From the NCBI RefSeq assembly GCF_024721015.1, contig NZ_JANAIF010000031.1, forward strand, positions 1 through 46,218: DNA of 46,218 bases, given 5' to 3'. This DNA is from Xenorhabdus bovienii. GTDB taxonomy: Bacteria > Pseudomonadota > Gammaproteobacteria > Enterobacterales > Enterobacteriaceae. The notes under the pieces were generated by a model, which saw nothing but the letters and a program-made list of their open reading frames with translations, was not told the DNA's origin and did not search any database. Positions 17,034 to 25,859 of the stretch are shown here, piece by piece. The translations under genes were made by a program, and so were the position numbers. Each line of letters opens with the position of its first letter. The stretch's first letter is position 1.

Positions 17034-19888
17034 AAGCTAGAATTCTCTTTGATATCCGATAGGGTGAAATGGTGTTTCCTCGCGATCGCCATAATGTCGA
17101 GAACTTGATGGGTAGAGATATTTCCGTATGAAAAATTATCTTTATGCTGTTCCAACGCCAGCAAAATGGTTTCCGTCATGCAGGCATAAAGCTGACCTTC
17201 TCCCAAATAGGCCCTGACCCGCGGATCTAGACTGTCATGATGAGGAGTCTGGACAATTCCTCCCCGCAGTATTTTGATATCCGGTCGGGTCCTCAAATCA
17301 TCATCGGAAAGGTTATGCGGCACAGAAATATCACAAACGATCGCATCCCGCTTTATCTGGTCTACCGATATAAAGGCTTCTGAGGCATTGGCGGCACACA
17401 CAATGACATCACTGTGCTCAATATCAGAAATACTCTGAGAAATATGGATAAATATCTGATCGGGATAATGCTGAACCAGATAGTGATCAATAGCTTCACC
17501 TATGCTGGTTTTACCCTCATTGAACTGGCTAATAAAGTCATCATCTGGCATCAATGCAAGACAATCCACGATCCTTTGTGCCAACCCACCCATTAACGGC
17601 TGTTTATTGACAATAAATTGTTCATAGATATATTGATAAATATGGTATTTCACTTCATTCAGTTTTCTCACTGAACCCTGATTATTACTGCCTATCAGCA
17701 CCATTTCCTGATATTGTGGCCCCAAAATTTCTGCATAAACCCGACCGATATTCCCTGCGCCACCAATCACCGCAAGCCGCATTTGAGTGATATCCCGATG
17801 CGATGTACTTCTTTGCAAGGCTTCAATCCCAATCCCCACAGTCAAAGCATTACCGGTCGTTATACCTATCTGGTTATTTTTCACTGACTTACCATTATTG
17901 GTAATAATCGATGTAAACATCCCCAACCCAACTACCGTATTGCCAGACTCCACAGCTTGAGCAATACGAACATCAATTTCATGCCTCAACCGCGCCAAAT
18001 CATTTTGGGCCAGTGCAGCCTTAATCATTTTTGATGTCACAGGAATCGGATACAGCGTAAAGTCTACCGACTGCCCATTAACCGAGCTTATACGTGCGGG
18101 TTTGAAAGGTTTAGTCGCCAGATTAAAGCTGGTGCTCTCGACAAACGATTCCAATTCTTCATCGCTGAAAATGCTGAAAGAGGGATCAACTTCTCTGAGC
18201 CAGTCTGCAGAAATCAGATGGTTAATGAACGCCGCCTTATAATTTGCTGCACTGCCATTTTGTTGGCCCACTTCCCTGCTACGATAATCAGCAGGAGTGG
18301 ATTGATTCAACTTCCCAAGGATAGGGGCCACAATGAACCCTGCATTGGCATGGCGAATCGCCAGACAAACTTTGGCAAGCTCATCCACAAACCGGACAAT
18401 ATCCCGAAGTTCCAGAAAAACAGAGGGTTCCATACGGATCACATTGGACGCACTACCTGAAGGTGCAACACGGATATGGCTGCCGCACAGCAAATAACCA
18501 CTGATGACATAGCCCAGGCTGCCCTGAACAGCGATATTTTGCAAAATGTAAGAATCTGAATCATCTACATCATGGAATTCTACCCCCCAGATCAGCCCTT
18601 TTCCGCGCACATCTCGAATAATATCGGGGTAGTCTTCTTTCAGGGCATGGAGCCGTACCTTGAACTCTTCCCCCAGTTGGGTGACTTGCTTAAGTAACTG
18701 GCGCTGATCAGCATGCAGTAAGTTTATATAGTCCAAAGCCACTCGGCAGGAAAAATCATCCTCACCAAACGTTGAGCTTTGAATTAAATCAAACCCCGGA
18801 GTAAAACTCTCCTGACGGATCGCAACAACCCCGATTTTGGCGTACCCTCCACCCAATGCTTTGGAAAGGACATAATAATCAGCATGAATACCCACATCAC
18901 TGGATGCCACCAGAAACCCACACCGCCCAGATCCAGCCTGCACTTCATCCGCAATGATTGGACATCTAATAATCTGTTTTAGTTGATTAACTCCGCTTAC
19001 CTGCTCTGCACTAAGTGGGTAAACGCCCCCCTCTCCCTGAACGGGTTCTATCAACAATGCGGCAACGGTTCTAAATTTCTTTTTCGTCAGGATAATCCGG
19101 TCATTTTCTTCCTGTGGCAGCCATAACCAACCATTCAGAATGTCATTGGCTTTCTCTCCCATCTCAACAAACTCAGACAGTTTCTCAGTGGAAAGGAAAT
19201 AAGTGTTTATTTTCAGACGCTTCAAGTAATCACGATACATAATACCGTGTGTACAGTTCGCCGTTACTATCATTTTTCCATGAAAGGCATGTTCAAGGGC
19301 AAGAAATGTTGGCTTTGAATCTAACCGACTCTGGTTGAATGCAGTCAACGCACGTTGGATATCTTGGGCAGAAGCCTTTTCCTCCAGTTGCAGCTGCTGG
19401 TACTGCTCATCTGTCAGCGCAATCACTGACTCACCGTTTAATTTAGCAGTAGCCTGTGCAACCTCTTGCTCCAAGGCTACAAGCTCTGCATTACGTGTGA
19501 ATTCGACACTTTTCAGCGCAACTTCCATCGATTCTGCTCCTGTGCTGGTAAAGCAGAACACAAAATCGCCGCTGGTCGCAGTTTCTTCCTTCAGTAATTC
19601 ATTCAATCTTTCTGCCAAGACGGCCGCAGGCTTTCTGATGGAAAACTGGTTATGAACCGGTATCTCTTCATCAAGATAGTGCTTAATTCTTTCTCTGATA
19701 AGAAGGGAATTGTGGCCAAGCAATGTCGCACCATATCCTCCTAAAAGATCTAATACGGGTATTTCCTGATCCTGTTCATCTTTGTAATACAAAAAATTGC
19801 CCGAAGCCCGATGATAAGTTTTGTCTAAACCAATAGAAACCAATGCACGGGTAAGCAATGGCTTACAAAACCTAGCGTAATTTTCCAT
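17030..19888 (-). CDS. class III aminotransferase fused to an acyl-ACP reductase
   Basis: The 952-residue protein has two enzymes. Residues ~1-500 are a fold-type I class III aminotransferase: TSTGAES, HAFHGKM, IIADEVQAGSGR with D314, and SKALGGG with the PLP lysine K343. A coil-rich insertion (~133-190) splits the usual core. Residues ~590-952 resemble cyanobacterial acyl-ACP reductase (AAR) of alkane synthesis: GMFTSII, ITTGNALT, Rossmann motif AVIGGAGNIG (706-715), ILRGGIVQTP, and GEGQLYACMTE with C903 at the position of the AAR catalytic Cys. The likely reaction is reductive release of an acyl-ACP as an aldehyde, then transamination to a primary amine. TamH of the tambjamine pathway is, as I recall, a comparable fusion. 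AAGGAT precedes the ATG. Confidence 0.88.
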   Translation of the reverse strand: MENYARFCKPLLTRALVSIGLDKTYHRASGNFLYYKDEQDQEIPVLDLLGGYGATLLGHNSLLIRERIKHYLDEEIPVHNQFSIRKPAAVLAERLNELLKEETATSGDFVFCFTSTGAESMEVALKSVEFTRNAELVALEQEVAQATAKLNGESVIALTDEQYQQLQLEEKASAQDIQRALTAFNQSRLDSKPTFLALEHAFHGKMIVTANCTHGIMYRDYLKRLKINTYFLSTEKLSEFVEMGEKANDILNGWLWLPQEENDRIILTKKKFRTVAALLIEPVQGEGGVYPLSAEQVSGVNQLKQIIRCPIIADEVQAGSGRCGFLVASSDVGIHADYYVLSKALGGGYAKIGVVAIRQESFTPGFDLIQSSTFGEDDFSCRVALDYINLLHADQRQLLKQVTQLGEEFKVRLHALKEDYPDIIRDVRGKGLIWGVEFHDVDDSDSYILQNIAVQGSLGYVISGYLLCGSHIRVAPSGSASNVIRMEPSVFLELRDIVRFVDELAKVCLAIRHANAGFIVAPILGKLNQSTPADYRSREVGQQNGSAANYKAAFINHLISADWLREVDPSFSIFSDEELESFVESTSFNLATKPFKPARISSVNGQSVDFTLYPIPVTSKMIKAALAQNDLARLRHEIDVRIAQAVESGNTVVGLGMFTSIITNNGKSVKNNQIGITTGNALTVGIGIEALQRSTSHRDITQMRLAVIGGAGNIGRVYAEILGPQYQEMVLIGSNNQGSVRKLNEVKYHIYQYIYEQFIVNKQPLMGGLAQRIVDCLALMPDDDFISQFNEGKTSIGEAIDHYLVQHYPDQIFIHISQSISDIEHSDVIVCAANASEAFISVDQIKRDAIVCDISVPHNLSDDDLRTRPDIKILRGGIVQTPHHDSLDPRVRAYLGEGQLYACMTETILLALEQHKDNFSYGNISTHQVLDIMAIARKHHFTLSDIKENSSL

Positions 19889-19942
19889 TATAGATCCTTA
19901 ATATGTGAACCTGCGGTTATATGAAGCTATGGTTGTGTGGAG

Positions 19943-20719
19943 CTATGGTTTGAGACTAGGGCTGGCAGTCTCAGTCCGTACACAGGCTGACATATAGTCC
20001 GCTATTTCATTGATAAACAAGACGGCTTCAGCACAATGATTTCCTTCACGATACATTCTGCTCAGAGAGGAAATATCGATGGTCGGATAATCTTGCAGTG
20101 TCGGTCTTTCACCCTTCGCCAGAATAAAAGTGACGCCAAATTCCACAAAGTCTTCCTCACCATCAGATTGAGCATCATGAGTGATATTTCCCATGCCAGA
20201 AGCCACCACTAATGCATAGTCAATCATGCCGTTGCTCAGGAATAACTCAGCCTCACTGAATGCTGACAACAAACCGATATTTCCACGTAAAAAAGAAGCA
20301 CAATCACATTGCAGGCTCAATTCTTGGGAAAGCACACCTAGCAGGTTATTACTGAGCGATAGGGTAATTAAGAAAGGATTTACCTGTACTGAATTCCAGA
20401 TAGTTTGATAAATTTCATGTTCATTCTCTGCCCCATGTTCTTCCTGTTCAGGATTCAATTCCGAAGGCATAGGATGAAGATAGCCATACTGTGTGGTATA
20501 CAGGCCAAATCTTTTATTAGGATCAGCGATATCCAAACCGGATAACATTAACGCTCTTCGCGCTGAAATAATGCCTTTTTCCGTTCCTATAGAATAAAAA
20601 CGCCTCAACTTGTCATTTTTAATCAGCTCACCGCCATTATTCTCATGATTCAAGCTATTCAATGACGAATGATGACTAGTCACATTATAGCTAATAAGTT
20701 TTACGCCTCTATTTATCAC
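19943..20719 (-). CDS. half-length ketosynthase homologue (N-terminal thiolase-fold half only)
   Basis: The 258-residue protein matches only the N-terminal half of beta-ketoacyl synthases. The recognisable core is SLQCDCASFLRGNIGLLSAF, equivalent to the nucleophile region (C138 or C140), and MIDYALVVASGM, the strand after it. There is no HGTST or GH motif, so both catalytic histidines are absent. It begins at a GTG overlapping the end of the upstream KS gene by 11 bp, so it is in the operon and coupled. It may be a scaffolding or gating subunit, or a decayed KS. The intact reading frame and coupling favour a retained role. Confidence 0.6.
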   Translation of the reverse strand: MINRGVKLISYNVTSHHSSLNSLNHENNGGELIKNDKLRRFYSIGTEKGIISARRALMLSGLDIADPNKRFGLYTTQYGYLHPMPSELNPEQEEHGAENEHEIYQTIWNSVQVNPFLITLSLSNNLLGVLSQELSLQCDCASFLRGNIGLLSAFSEAELFLSNGMIDYALVVASGMGNITHDAQSDGEEDFVEFGVTFILAKGERPTLQDYPTIDISSLSRMYREGNHCAEAVLFINEIADYMSACVRTETASPSLKP

Positions 20720-21983
20720 CGTAATCCCCTATCACTAAACACGAATTAATGCCACCAAAGCCAAATGAGTTTGTTATCGCATTTTTTACGGGGAAAGGCC
20801 TGCCCTTCTGTGGAACATAATCCAAATCACACAGTGGATCAGGCGTTTCAAGATTGATGGTAGGAGGAATAAACTTGTTTTTCACCGTCAGAACCGTTGC
20901 TATAGTTTCAACCGCTCCCGCCGCGGCTATCCAGTGGCCCAACATCGATTTTATTGATGAAATCAGGGGCGGCTGGCTGCCAAAGATCCGCTTGATAACC
21001 GCAGTTTCCAACTCATCATTCAATGGGGTTGATGTACCGTGGGCATTAACATAATCAATCTGGTGAGGTTCTAAACCGCTGTCCCTGATAGCCTTCCTGA
21101 TAACGTTTTCCGCCCCAATGCCATCAGGATGGGGAGCGGTCAGCTTATAAGCATCAAGGGAAGCACCGTATCCTGTAATTTCAGCGTAAATTTTCGCGCC
21201 TCTGCTCAACGCACTTTCTTCACTTTCAAGGACTAAGAAAGCACCCCCTTCGCCAGCAACCAAACCACTGCGATTTTTATCAAAAGGCCGACAAAACCTG
21301 TCACCCCATTTTTCTGTTGTGGCAGTTGCTCCCAACAAATTCAACCCGACCAAAGTGCGCAGGCTTATGACCGAATCAGCCCCTCCCGCTAGCATCATGG
21401 TGGCCTCTCCCCTTCGAATGGACTGACAGGCCAGCCCAATAGCGTGAGTCGCACCAGCACAAGCCGCATTGACATTGACGACAGGCCCCGCTAAAGCAAG
21501 CTGGCGAGCGATCTCCGTTACCATTCCATCATTACTGCATCTTATGCCTGAATAAGCACCCAAATTATTGCGTTGCTGCAACAGGGATTGCATAACTGGT
21601 TCATGAGAATGACGGCACAGATTTCTATCATCTTCAAGAGTGCTAGAAACCCCGCTACACCCATAAATTCCGATGCGCTTCCCAGCAAGCTGTGCCGGAT
21701 GTAGCCCCGCATCTTCCAATGCCTTGGCTGCAGCAATAATCCCCATCACTCCACGTCTGTCTGTCATCCCGGATTCCGGCAGGTACGCAGAGTGATTGGC
21801 AATCAGTGAATCAAAATCAATCTGTGCAGCATATTTGATAGGTAATGCGCCATTATCTGCAAACGCCAGTGGTTTAACGGCAGATTCTCCATCGCAAAGT
21901 TTTTGCCAGAAAACATCAATATGAGTCCCGAAAGCACTGACGATCCCCATGCCCGTGACTACAACGCGACGATCAGAAACCAT
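20709..21983 (-). CDS. beta-ketoacyl-ACP synthase (second active KS)
   Basis: From the ATG at 21983, which overlaps the upstream stop as TGATG and has a GGGGGAG ribosome-binding site, the protein has 424 residues, normal for FabF-type enzymes. The catalytic triad is complete: C175 in NAACAGA, H315 in AHGTSTPLND and H350 in MLGHWIAAAGA. The C-terminal NSFGFGGINS glycine-rich loop is present. It would condense malonyl-ACP onto an acyl chain. With two complete KS enzymes in the operon, this one may start or extend the chain. Confidence 0.9.
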   Translation of the reverse strand: MVSDRRVVVTGMGIVSAFGTHIDVFWQKLCDGESAVKPLAFADNGALPIKYAAQIDFDSLIANHSAYLPESGMTDRRGVMGIIAAAKALEDAGLHPAQLAGKRIGIYGCSGVSSTLEDDRNLCRHSHEPVMQSLLQQRNNLGAYSGIRCSNDGMVTEIARQLALAGPVVNVNAACAGATHAIGLACQSIRRGEATMMLAGGADSVISLRTLVGLNLLGATATTEKWGDRFCRPFDKNRSGLVAGEGGAFLVLESEESALSRGAKIYAEITGYGASLDAYKLTAPHPDGIGAENVIRKAIRDSGLEPHQIDYVNAHGTSTPLNDELETAVIKRIFGSQPPLISSIKSMLGHWIAAAGAVETIATVLTVKNKFIPPTINLETPDPLCDLDYVPQKGRPFPVKNAITNSFGFGGINSCLVIGDYGDK

Positions 21984-23083
21984 CACAACTCCCCCTCTTT
22001 GGGCATCCCCATGCGAAGCAAAATGGCAATGCATTGATTTTCCAAACCATGAACCACGACTAACACCAAACTAGGCGGCAGTGGACGGATGAAATTCCGA
22101 TTGACGTTATCAACACTGATCCCTTTTTTATGCATGTCAATGGCCAGATTAATCGCAATAAAAGGTGCAGCAGGCCCTGAATATCCCATTGTTTTATCAA
22201 GATAAAATTGTATAGCATCAGGAAAAGTATCGCTTGCCAGTGCTATGAACCCATCAGTAGCTTTTCCAACATGGATGATTTGGCATGGCGATAAATTTTC
22301 CTCCGTCAATTCAGTCAGAAAACGCTGATACGGATTATTGTTGTGAAAGGCTGTGTTGTGCAGAAATGAACGTTCAAAACGGAGGATCTCACCGTCCGCA
22401 TTATGAACATCTTCATGCAGAGTGATAAATGCCGCCGCTTCTGCTGGTAGCCACGGGGTATTTTTTATGAGGCGTTCGTATGCAAGGTAATACCACGGTG
22501 AAATTTTCTGGCTGCCCCCGCCGCAGAGAACCCATTGGCTACGTTTTTCTTTAATACTGTAATAGCCTTCCAGAAGTGCATTGCCACCTGCATCAACATG
22601 AGGAGAAAAAAAACCATTGTCTCCCTGAATATTAAGATGTTGAGATAAATGGCTGGCTGTTGACGTATTTAACAGTGCCAATCCCATTAATGGAGGTGTT
22701 TCAACCAAGGCTCTGGAAACATAACTTTCATCGTCCTGTGCATCAAAGGCAATAGGAAGTATGTCATCATCAGCATCACTGGTTCCTAATCCGATAAACA
22801 ATCCTCGTTGTTCAGGCGAAATTTTATCCCCAGTGCTACTTTCCCACGTTTTGATGCCAGAATAGAGCACCCACCGACTTTGCGCATTCGCAACCCGCCG
22901 GACAATCTTATCCATACGTGGCATGACAAAAGCCTTATCGCTAATAAGCCTTTCACCTACGATATTGGGTAAATGAAGTGAACTATCTGAACGTTCAGCC
23001 GCTGCTATATTACCCTGTATCAGGTTGTCCATATTCAGGCCATCAGGAAGCAGGCTAACTCCACTGGCAATGTAGATTCCCAT
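21983..23083 (-). CDS. chain-length-factor-like ketosynthase without catalytic residues
   Basis: This 366-residue KS-fold protein sits between two active KS genes. At the nucleophile position it reads VDAGGNALLEG, where an active KS has Cys. The HGTST region is replaced by VGKATDG, and the second histidine region by MGYSGPAA. The fold is otherwise visible (strand QWVLCGGG, late glycine-rich region). This is the pattern of a chain-length factor (KS-beta) that pairs with an active KS to set chain length in type II polyketide synthases and in aryl-polyene enzymes. It begins 4 nt after the stop of the first KS, its likely partner. Confidence 0.7.
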   Translation of the reverse strand: MGIYIASGVSLLPDGLNMDNLIQGNIAAAERSDSSLHLPNIVGERLISDKAFVMPRMDKIVRRVANAQSRWVLYSGIKTWESSTGDKISPEQRGLFIGLGTSDADDDILPIAFDAQDDESYVSRALVETPPLMGLALLNTSTASHLSQHLNIQGDNGFFSPHVDAGGNALLEGYYSIKEKRSQWVLCGGGSQKISPWYYLAYERLIKNTPWLPAEAAAFITLHEDVHNADGEILRFERSFLHNTAFHNNNPYQRFLTELTEENLSPCQIIHVGKATDGFIALASDTFPDAIQFYLDKTMGYSGPAAPFIAINLAIDMHKKGISVDNVNRNFIRPLPPSLVLVVVHGLENQCIAILLRMGMPKEGEL

Positions 23084-23086
23084 TTT

Positions 23087-24349
23087 TCACCCCTCATGCC
23101 GCTTTAATATCAGACTGCTATTTTCCCCACCAAACCCAAAGGAATTACTCAAGATGTGATTAACGCGTTTCACTTTTGCAGTGCTGTTAACGTTAACCAC
23201 CCCATCTGTTTTCCCCGCCTCAGAAAAATTAAGGCTGGGAAGAATGAGTTCATTCTTCAGTGTTTCAATGGAAAGGATGGCTTCCAATAGTCCGCTAACA
23301 GCAAGCGAGTGCCCCATCGCTGATTTCGTGGAAATAACCAATGGGTTATGGGGGAAAAGTGCATTAATCGCTTTGCTCTCAGCAAGATCATTATTGACGG
23401 TTGATGTACCATGAGAATTAATGTGCTCAATATCCTCCGCTGATAAGCCCGCATCTTGCAATGCAGCAGACATGCAGTCCCGGTAATATCGCCCAGAGAG
23501 ATCGGTTGACGTCATTTTATACCCTTCGGATTGCCGAGACATTCCTGCAATTTCAGCTATGATGTTCGCCTTTCTGGCAATAGCATGAGAACAACGTTCT
23601 ACAACCAAAAATGCAGAAGCATCAGCCAGAACACAACCTGACCTATCTTTATCAAATGCCCGTGAAGATTGGCTCATATCGGTAAATTTACCGTCATACA
23701 GCGCTCTGACTTTCTTGAACAATAATTGCATAATCGGGTGGGTGGCTTCTTCAGAAGCACCAACCAATGCAATGTCAAGCCTGCCACTCTTGAGGTGCTG
23801 ATAGGCCGAATAGAGTGCGACTATGCCAGCTGTACAAGCATCACTATAAATTTTGGGTAGTGTTGAGATATTTAAGCTGTTTGCCAGCTCTTCGGCGATT
23901 TCATATGGGCGCATCAGCGCCCCAAATTGTTCAATATCGATATATTTTGAGGGTGATATTCCTGAATTGAAATAACGGGATAATGCCTCACCATCAACAA
24001 ACATCTTGTTATTGGCAAAAAATAACTCACATTGGGATTGATTTAACTCCGTTTGAGTCAATCCCGCCATTTGCAAACTATTTGATGCAGCACCGCAAGC
24101 CATCAAGAAAACACGATTATTGGATAATTGTCCTGTACAGCTGAATTGACTACGTAACCTATCTATATCTTTGAAGGATAATTTTGCACTCGGAATATGG
24201 GTTATTCCATACTCTTTTAATAACTCATCTTCACAGATAAGTGATTTCCCTTCCGATAGAGAATTAAATAAATCACTTGGGCAATCATGATTACGAACAA
24301 TTAAACCATAACCGGTTACAGCAATATTATCTGTACTAATACCAGTCAT
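23087..24349 (-). CDS. beta-ketoacyl-ACP synthase (first active KS, likely KS-alpha)
   Basis: The 420-residue FabF-like enzyme has all catalytic residues: C172 in SDACTAG, H313 in SHGTSTVNN and H347 in MGHSLAVSG. It also has the NSFGFGGENSS loop. It is followed immediately by the cysteine-less KS homologue, the usual KS-alpha/KS-beta pairing. It begins about 100 bp after the ACP gene with an AGAAGAT-type ribosome-binding site. Substrate and chain length cannot be read from sequence. Confidence 0.9.
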   Translation of the reverse strand: MTGISTDNIAVTGYGLIVRNHDCPSDLFNSLSEGKSLICEDELLKEYGITHIPSAKLSFKDIDRLRSQFSCTGQLSNNRVFLMACGAASNSLQMAGLTQTELNQSQCELFFANNKMFVDGEALSRYFNSGISPSKYIDIEQFGALMRPYEIAEELANSLNISTLPKIYSDACTAGIVALYSAYQHLKSGRLDIALVGASEEATHPIMQLLFKKVRALYDGKFTDMSQSSRAFDKDRSGCVLADASAFLVVERCSHAIARKANIIAEIAGMSRQSEGYKMTSTDLSGRYYRDCMSAALQDAGLSAEDIEHINSHGTSTVNNDLAESKAINALFPHNPLVISTKSAMGHSLAVSGLLEAILSIETLKNELILPSLNFSEAGKTDGVVNVNSTAKVKRVNHILSNSFGFGGENSSLILKRHEG

Positions 24350-24456
24350 AGTTATCTTCTATTTTAATAATATGTTTTATTCAGGTTATTTTCTATTAAT
24401 ACTGAATTGTAATTATTTTTATCTTAGCCAGTTAATTTCATGAATTAAGAACCTTA

Positions 24457-24918
24457 TTATTTAATTAACATTTCTGAACAATATTTTTTTATTTCTTCCA
24501 GGATAATCTCATCCGCATTTTTTCCATTCGACTCGTAAGTGGCTTTACATAACGAAGCCCAATTGTGAACATTGGTTTCACCAAATACGTCACCCAAAGT
24601 ATGAATGGTATTCAACTGTTCCGGTGTATAATCATAACAACTATAAACAAGTAATCCTTTGCCTTCTTGAGTAAGCGTATCCTCAGCTAACAGTCGGTTC
24701 AGTACCTCTTCGGAAAGAACTTCATAAGCATGGGCAAAAACACTTTTTGTCGGCATCGTGATTTTAAATTTCTTACCAAGGTTAAATGACAAATCAATAA
24801 CATCTAAAGAATCGGCACCCAAGTCATTAATTAATGAAGAATTTTCATGAATAGTATTTTCTTCAACAAAGAGAATTGAGGATAATTCCTCACATACCGC
24901 AGATACATATTTTTTCAT
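24457..24918 (-). CDS. acyl carrier protein with a C-terminal extension
   Basis: Residues 1-80 are an acyl carrier protein with the phosphopantetheine serine S37 in LGADSLDVIDL and acidic helix II. About 70 further residues (from near GKGLLVYSCYDYTPEQLN to EEIKKYCSEMLIK) follow and match no domain I recognise. It is the first gene of the minus-strand operon, behind a very AT-rich region, and is the probable carrier for the two KS, CLF-like, KR and reductase-aminotransferase enzymes. No phosphopantetheinyl transferase gene is nearby, so it must be activated by a host enzyme. Confidence 0.9.
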   Translation of the reverse strand: MKKYVSAVCEELSSILFVEENTIHENSSLINDLGADSLDVIDLSFNLGKKFKITMPTKSVFAHAYEVLSEEVLNRLLAEDTLTQEGKGLLVYSCYDYTPEQLNTIHTLGDVFGETNVHNWASLCKATYESNGKNADEIILEEIKKYCSEMLIK

Positions 24919-25859
24919 ATAACATTCGCCTACAAACGTATATTTAACTTAATGGAATAATAAAGTCTCACAAACTATTCCACCATGTCAATAAATAAGA
25001 AAACCAATCCTACAAACAAAAATAAAAACACCATTAATTAAATTAATAACAAACAAGAAAGAATATATTATTTTTTTCAAATTTGAGATTTGGAATAATT
25101 ATATATAACTATTCCAAAATGAAATCATGATTAAATATTCATTATTAACAATAAATAAATGAATAAAAAAACAATAATAACAAATTGTTATTTTATTCAT
25201 TTTATCTTAAATAACAACAAATTAATAATATTAACACAAAACATTACAATGGAATTTAATTTGTTACTTATAATAAATATGATATAATATCAATTATTAT
25301 AATTATCTTAAGAAGAAACCAAGTTATAATTAATTAAAATATAAACTGTCTTATTTGGTATATCGTCATGAAAAAAATCATCAATAACATCCAAGCTTAT
25401 ATAACAATAACAAAATTGCATCATTTCATTAACAATAGAATATACTGCTGGTGATTCAATCTTTAATGAATGTAATTCCTATATCATATCGAAATGAATT
25501 GATATAAATCTGAAAAAACATTTAAATAAAGCGCAATATGTCCTAATTGTACATTGTTTAATTTTTTTAAAAAAACCGATTGATATTGCTCTTCCTTATT
25601 TTAATAAGGCAGGTATTGTTCAAGTTAAAGCAATAGCCGATGTGCAGCGAAAGAATATGCTAGTGCAGATATTACGGTGAACGCGTACTGTCCGGGAGAG
25701 CATCAACTTTCTTTTGGAGATACAATGGTAGTTTATTTTGAATATACAAAATAAGGTAGATAATTTATCTGAGAAAGAGCATAAGCCAATCCTAGCAAAG
25801 CTCATCAAAATATACATTTGATAAGCCTCAGTGAACGTTACCCGATATTTTTTACCCAT
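24919..25859. other. long AT-rich control region upstream of the ACP operon
   Basis: About 940 bp separate the ACP gene from mnmE. The part from 24919 to about 25570 is extremely AT-rich with long A/T runs and no convincing gene. A 28-codon frame beginning MKKIINN near 25369 has no support. The remainder holds a decayed SDR gene. Such DNA is typical of xenogeneic-silenced (H-NS-bound) promoters. The operon promoter must lie here, but I cannot place it. Confidence 0.5.
25582..25697 (+). pseudogene. decayed SDR gene, acetoin/diacetyl-reductase-like
   Basis: Two pieces in different frames resemble acetoin reductase. The first, 25582 onward, reads ALPYFNKAGIVQVKAIADV, like the NNAGIAQVKP...DV segment. 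The second, 25644-25697, reads AAKEYASADITVNAYCPG, like the helix and ITVNAYCPG strand after the catalytic Tyr/Lys. The catalytic SYK region between them and both ends are missing. It is on the strand opposite the ACP operon. This is a relic of an SDR gene removed by deletion. Confidence 0.6.

Noticed and set aside
25369..25455. A 28-codon frame beginning MKKIINN in the AT-rich gap
   Set aside because: There is no clear ribosome-binding site or conserved feature, and such frames are expected by chance in this composition.
25620..25859. A 79-codon minus-strand frame next to mnmE
   Set aside because: It is antisense to the recognisable SDR relic on the plus strand and matches nothing itself.
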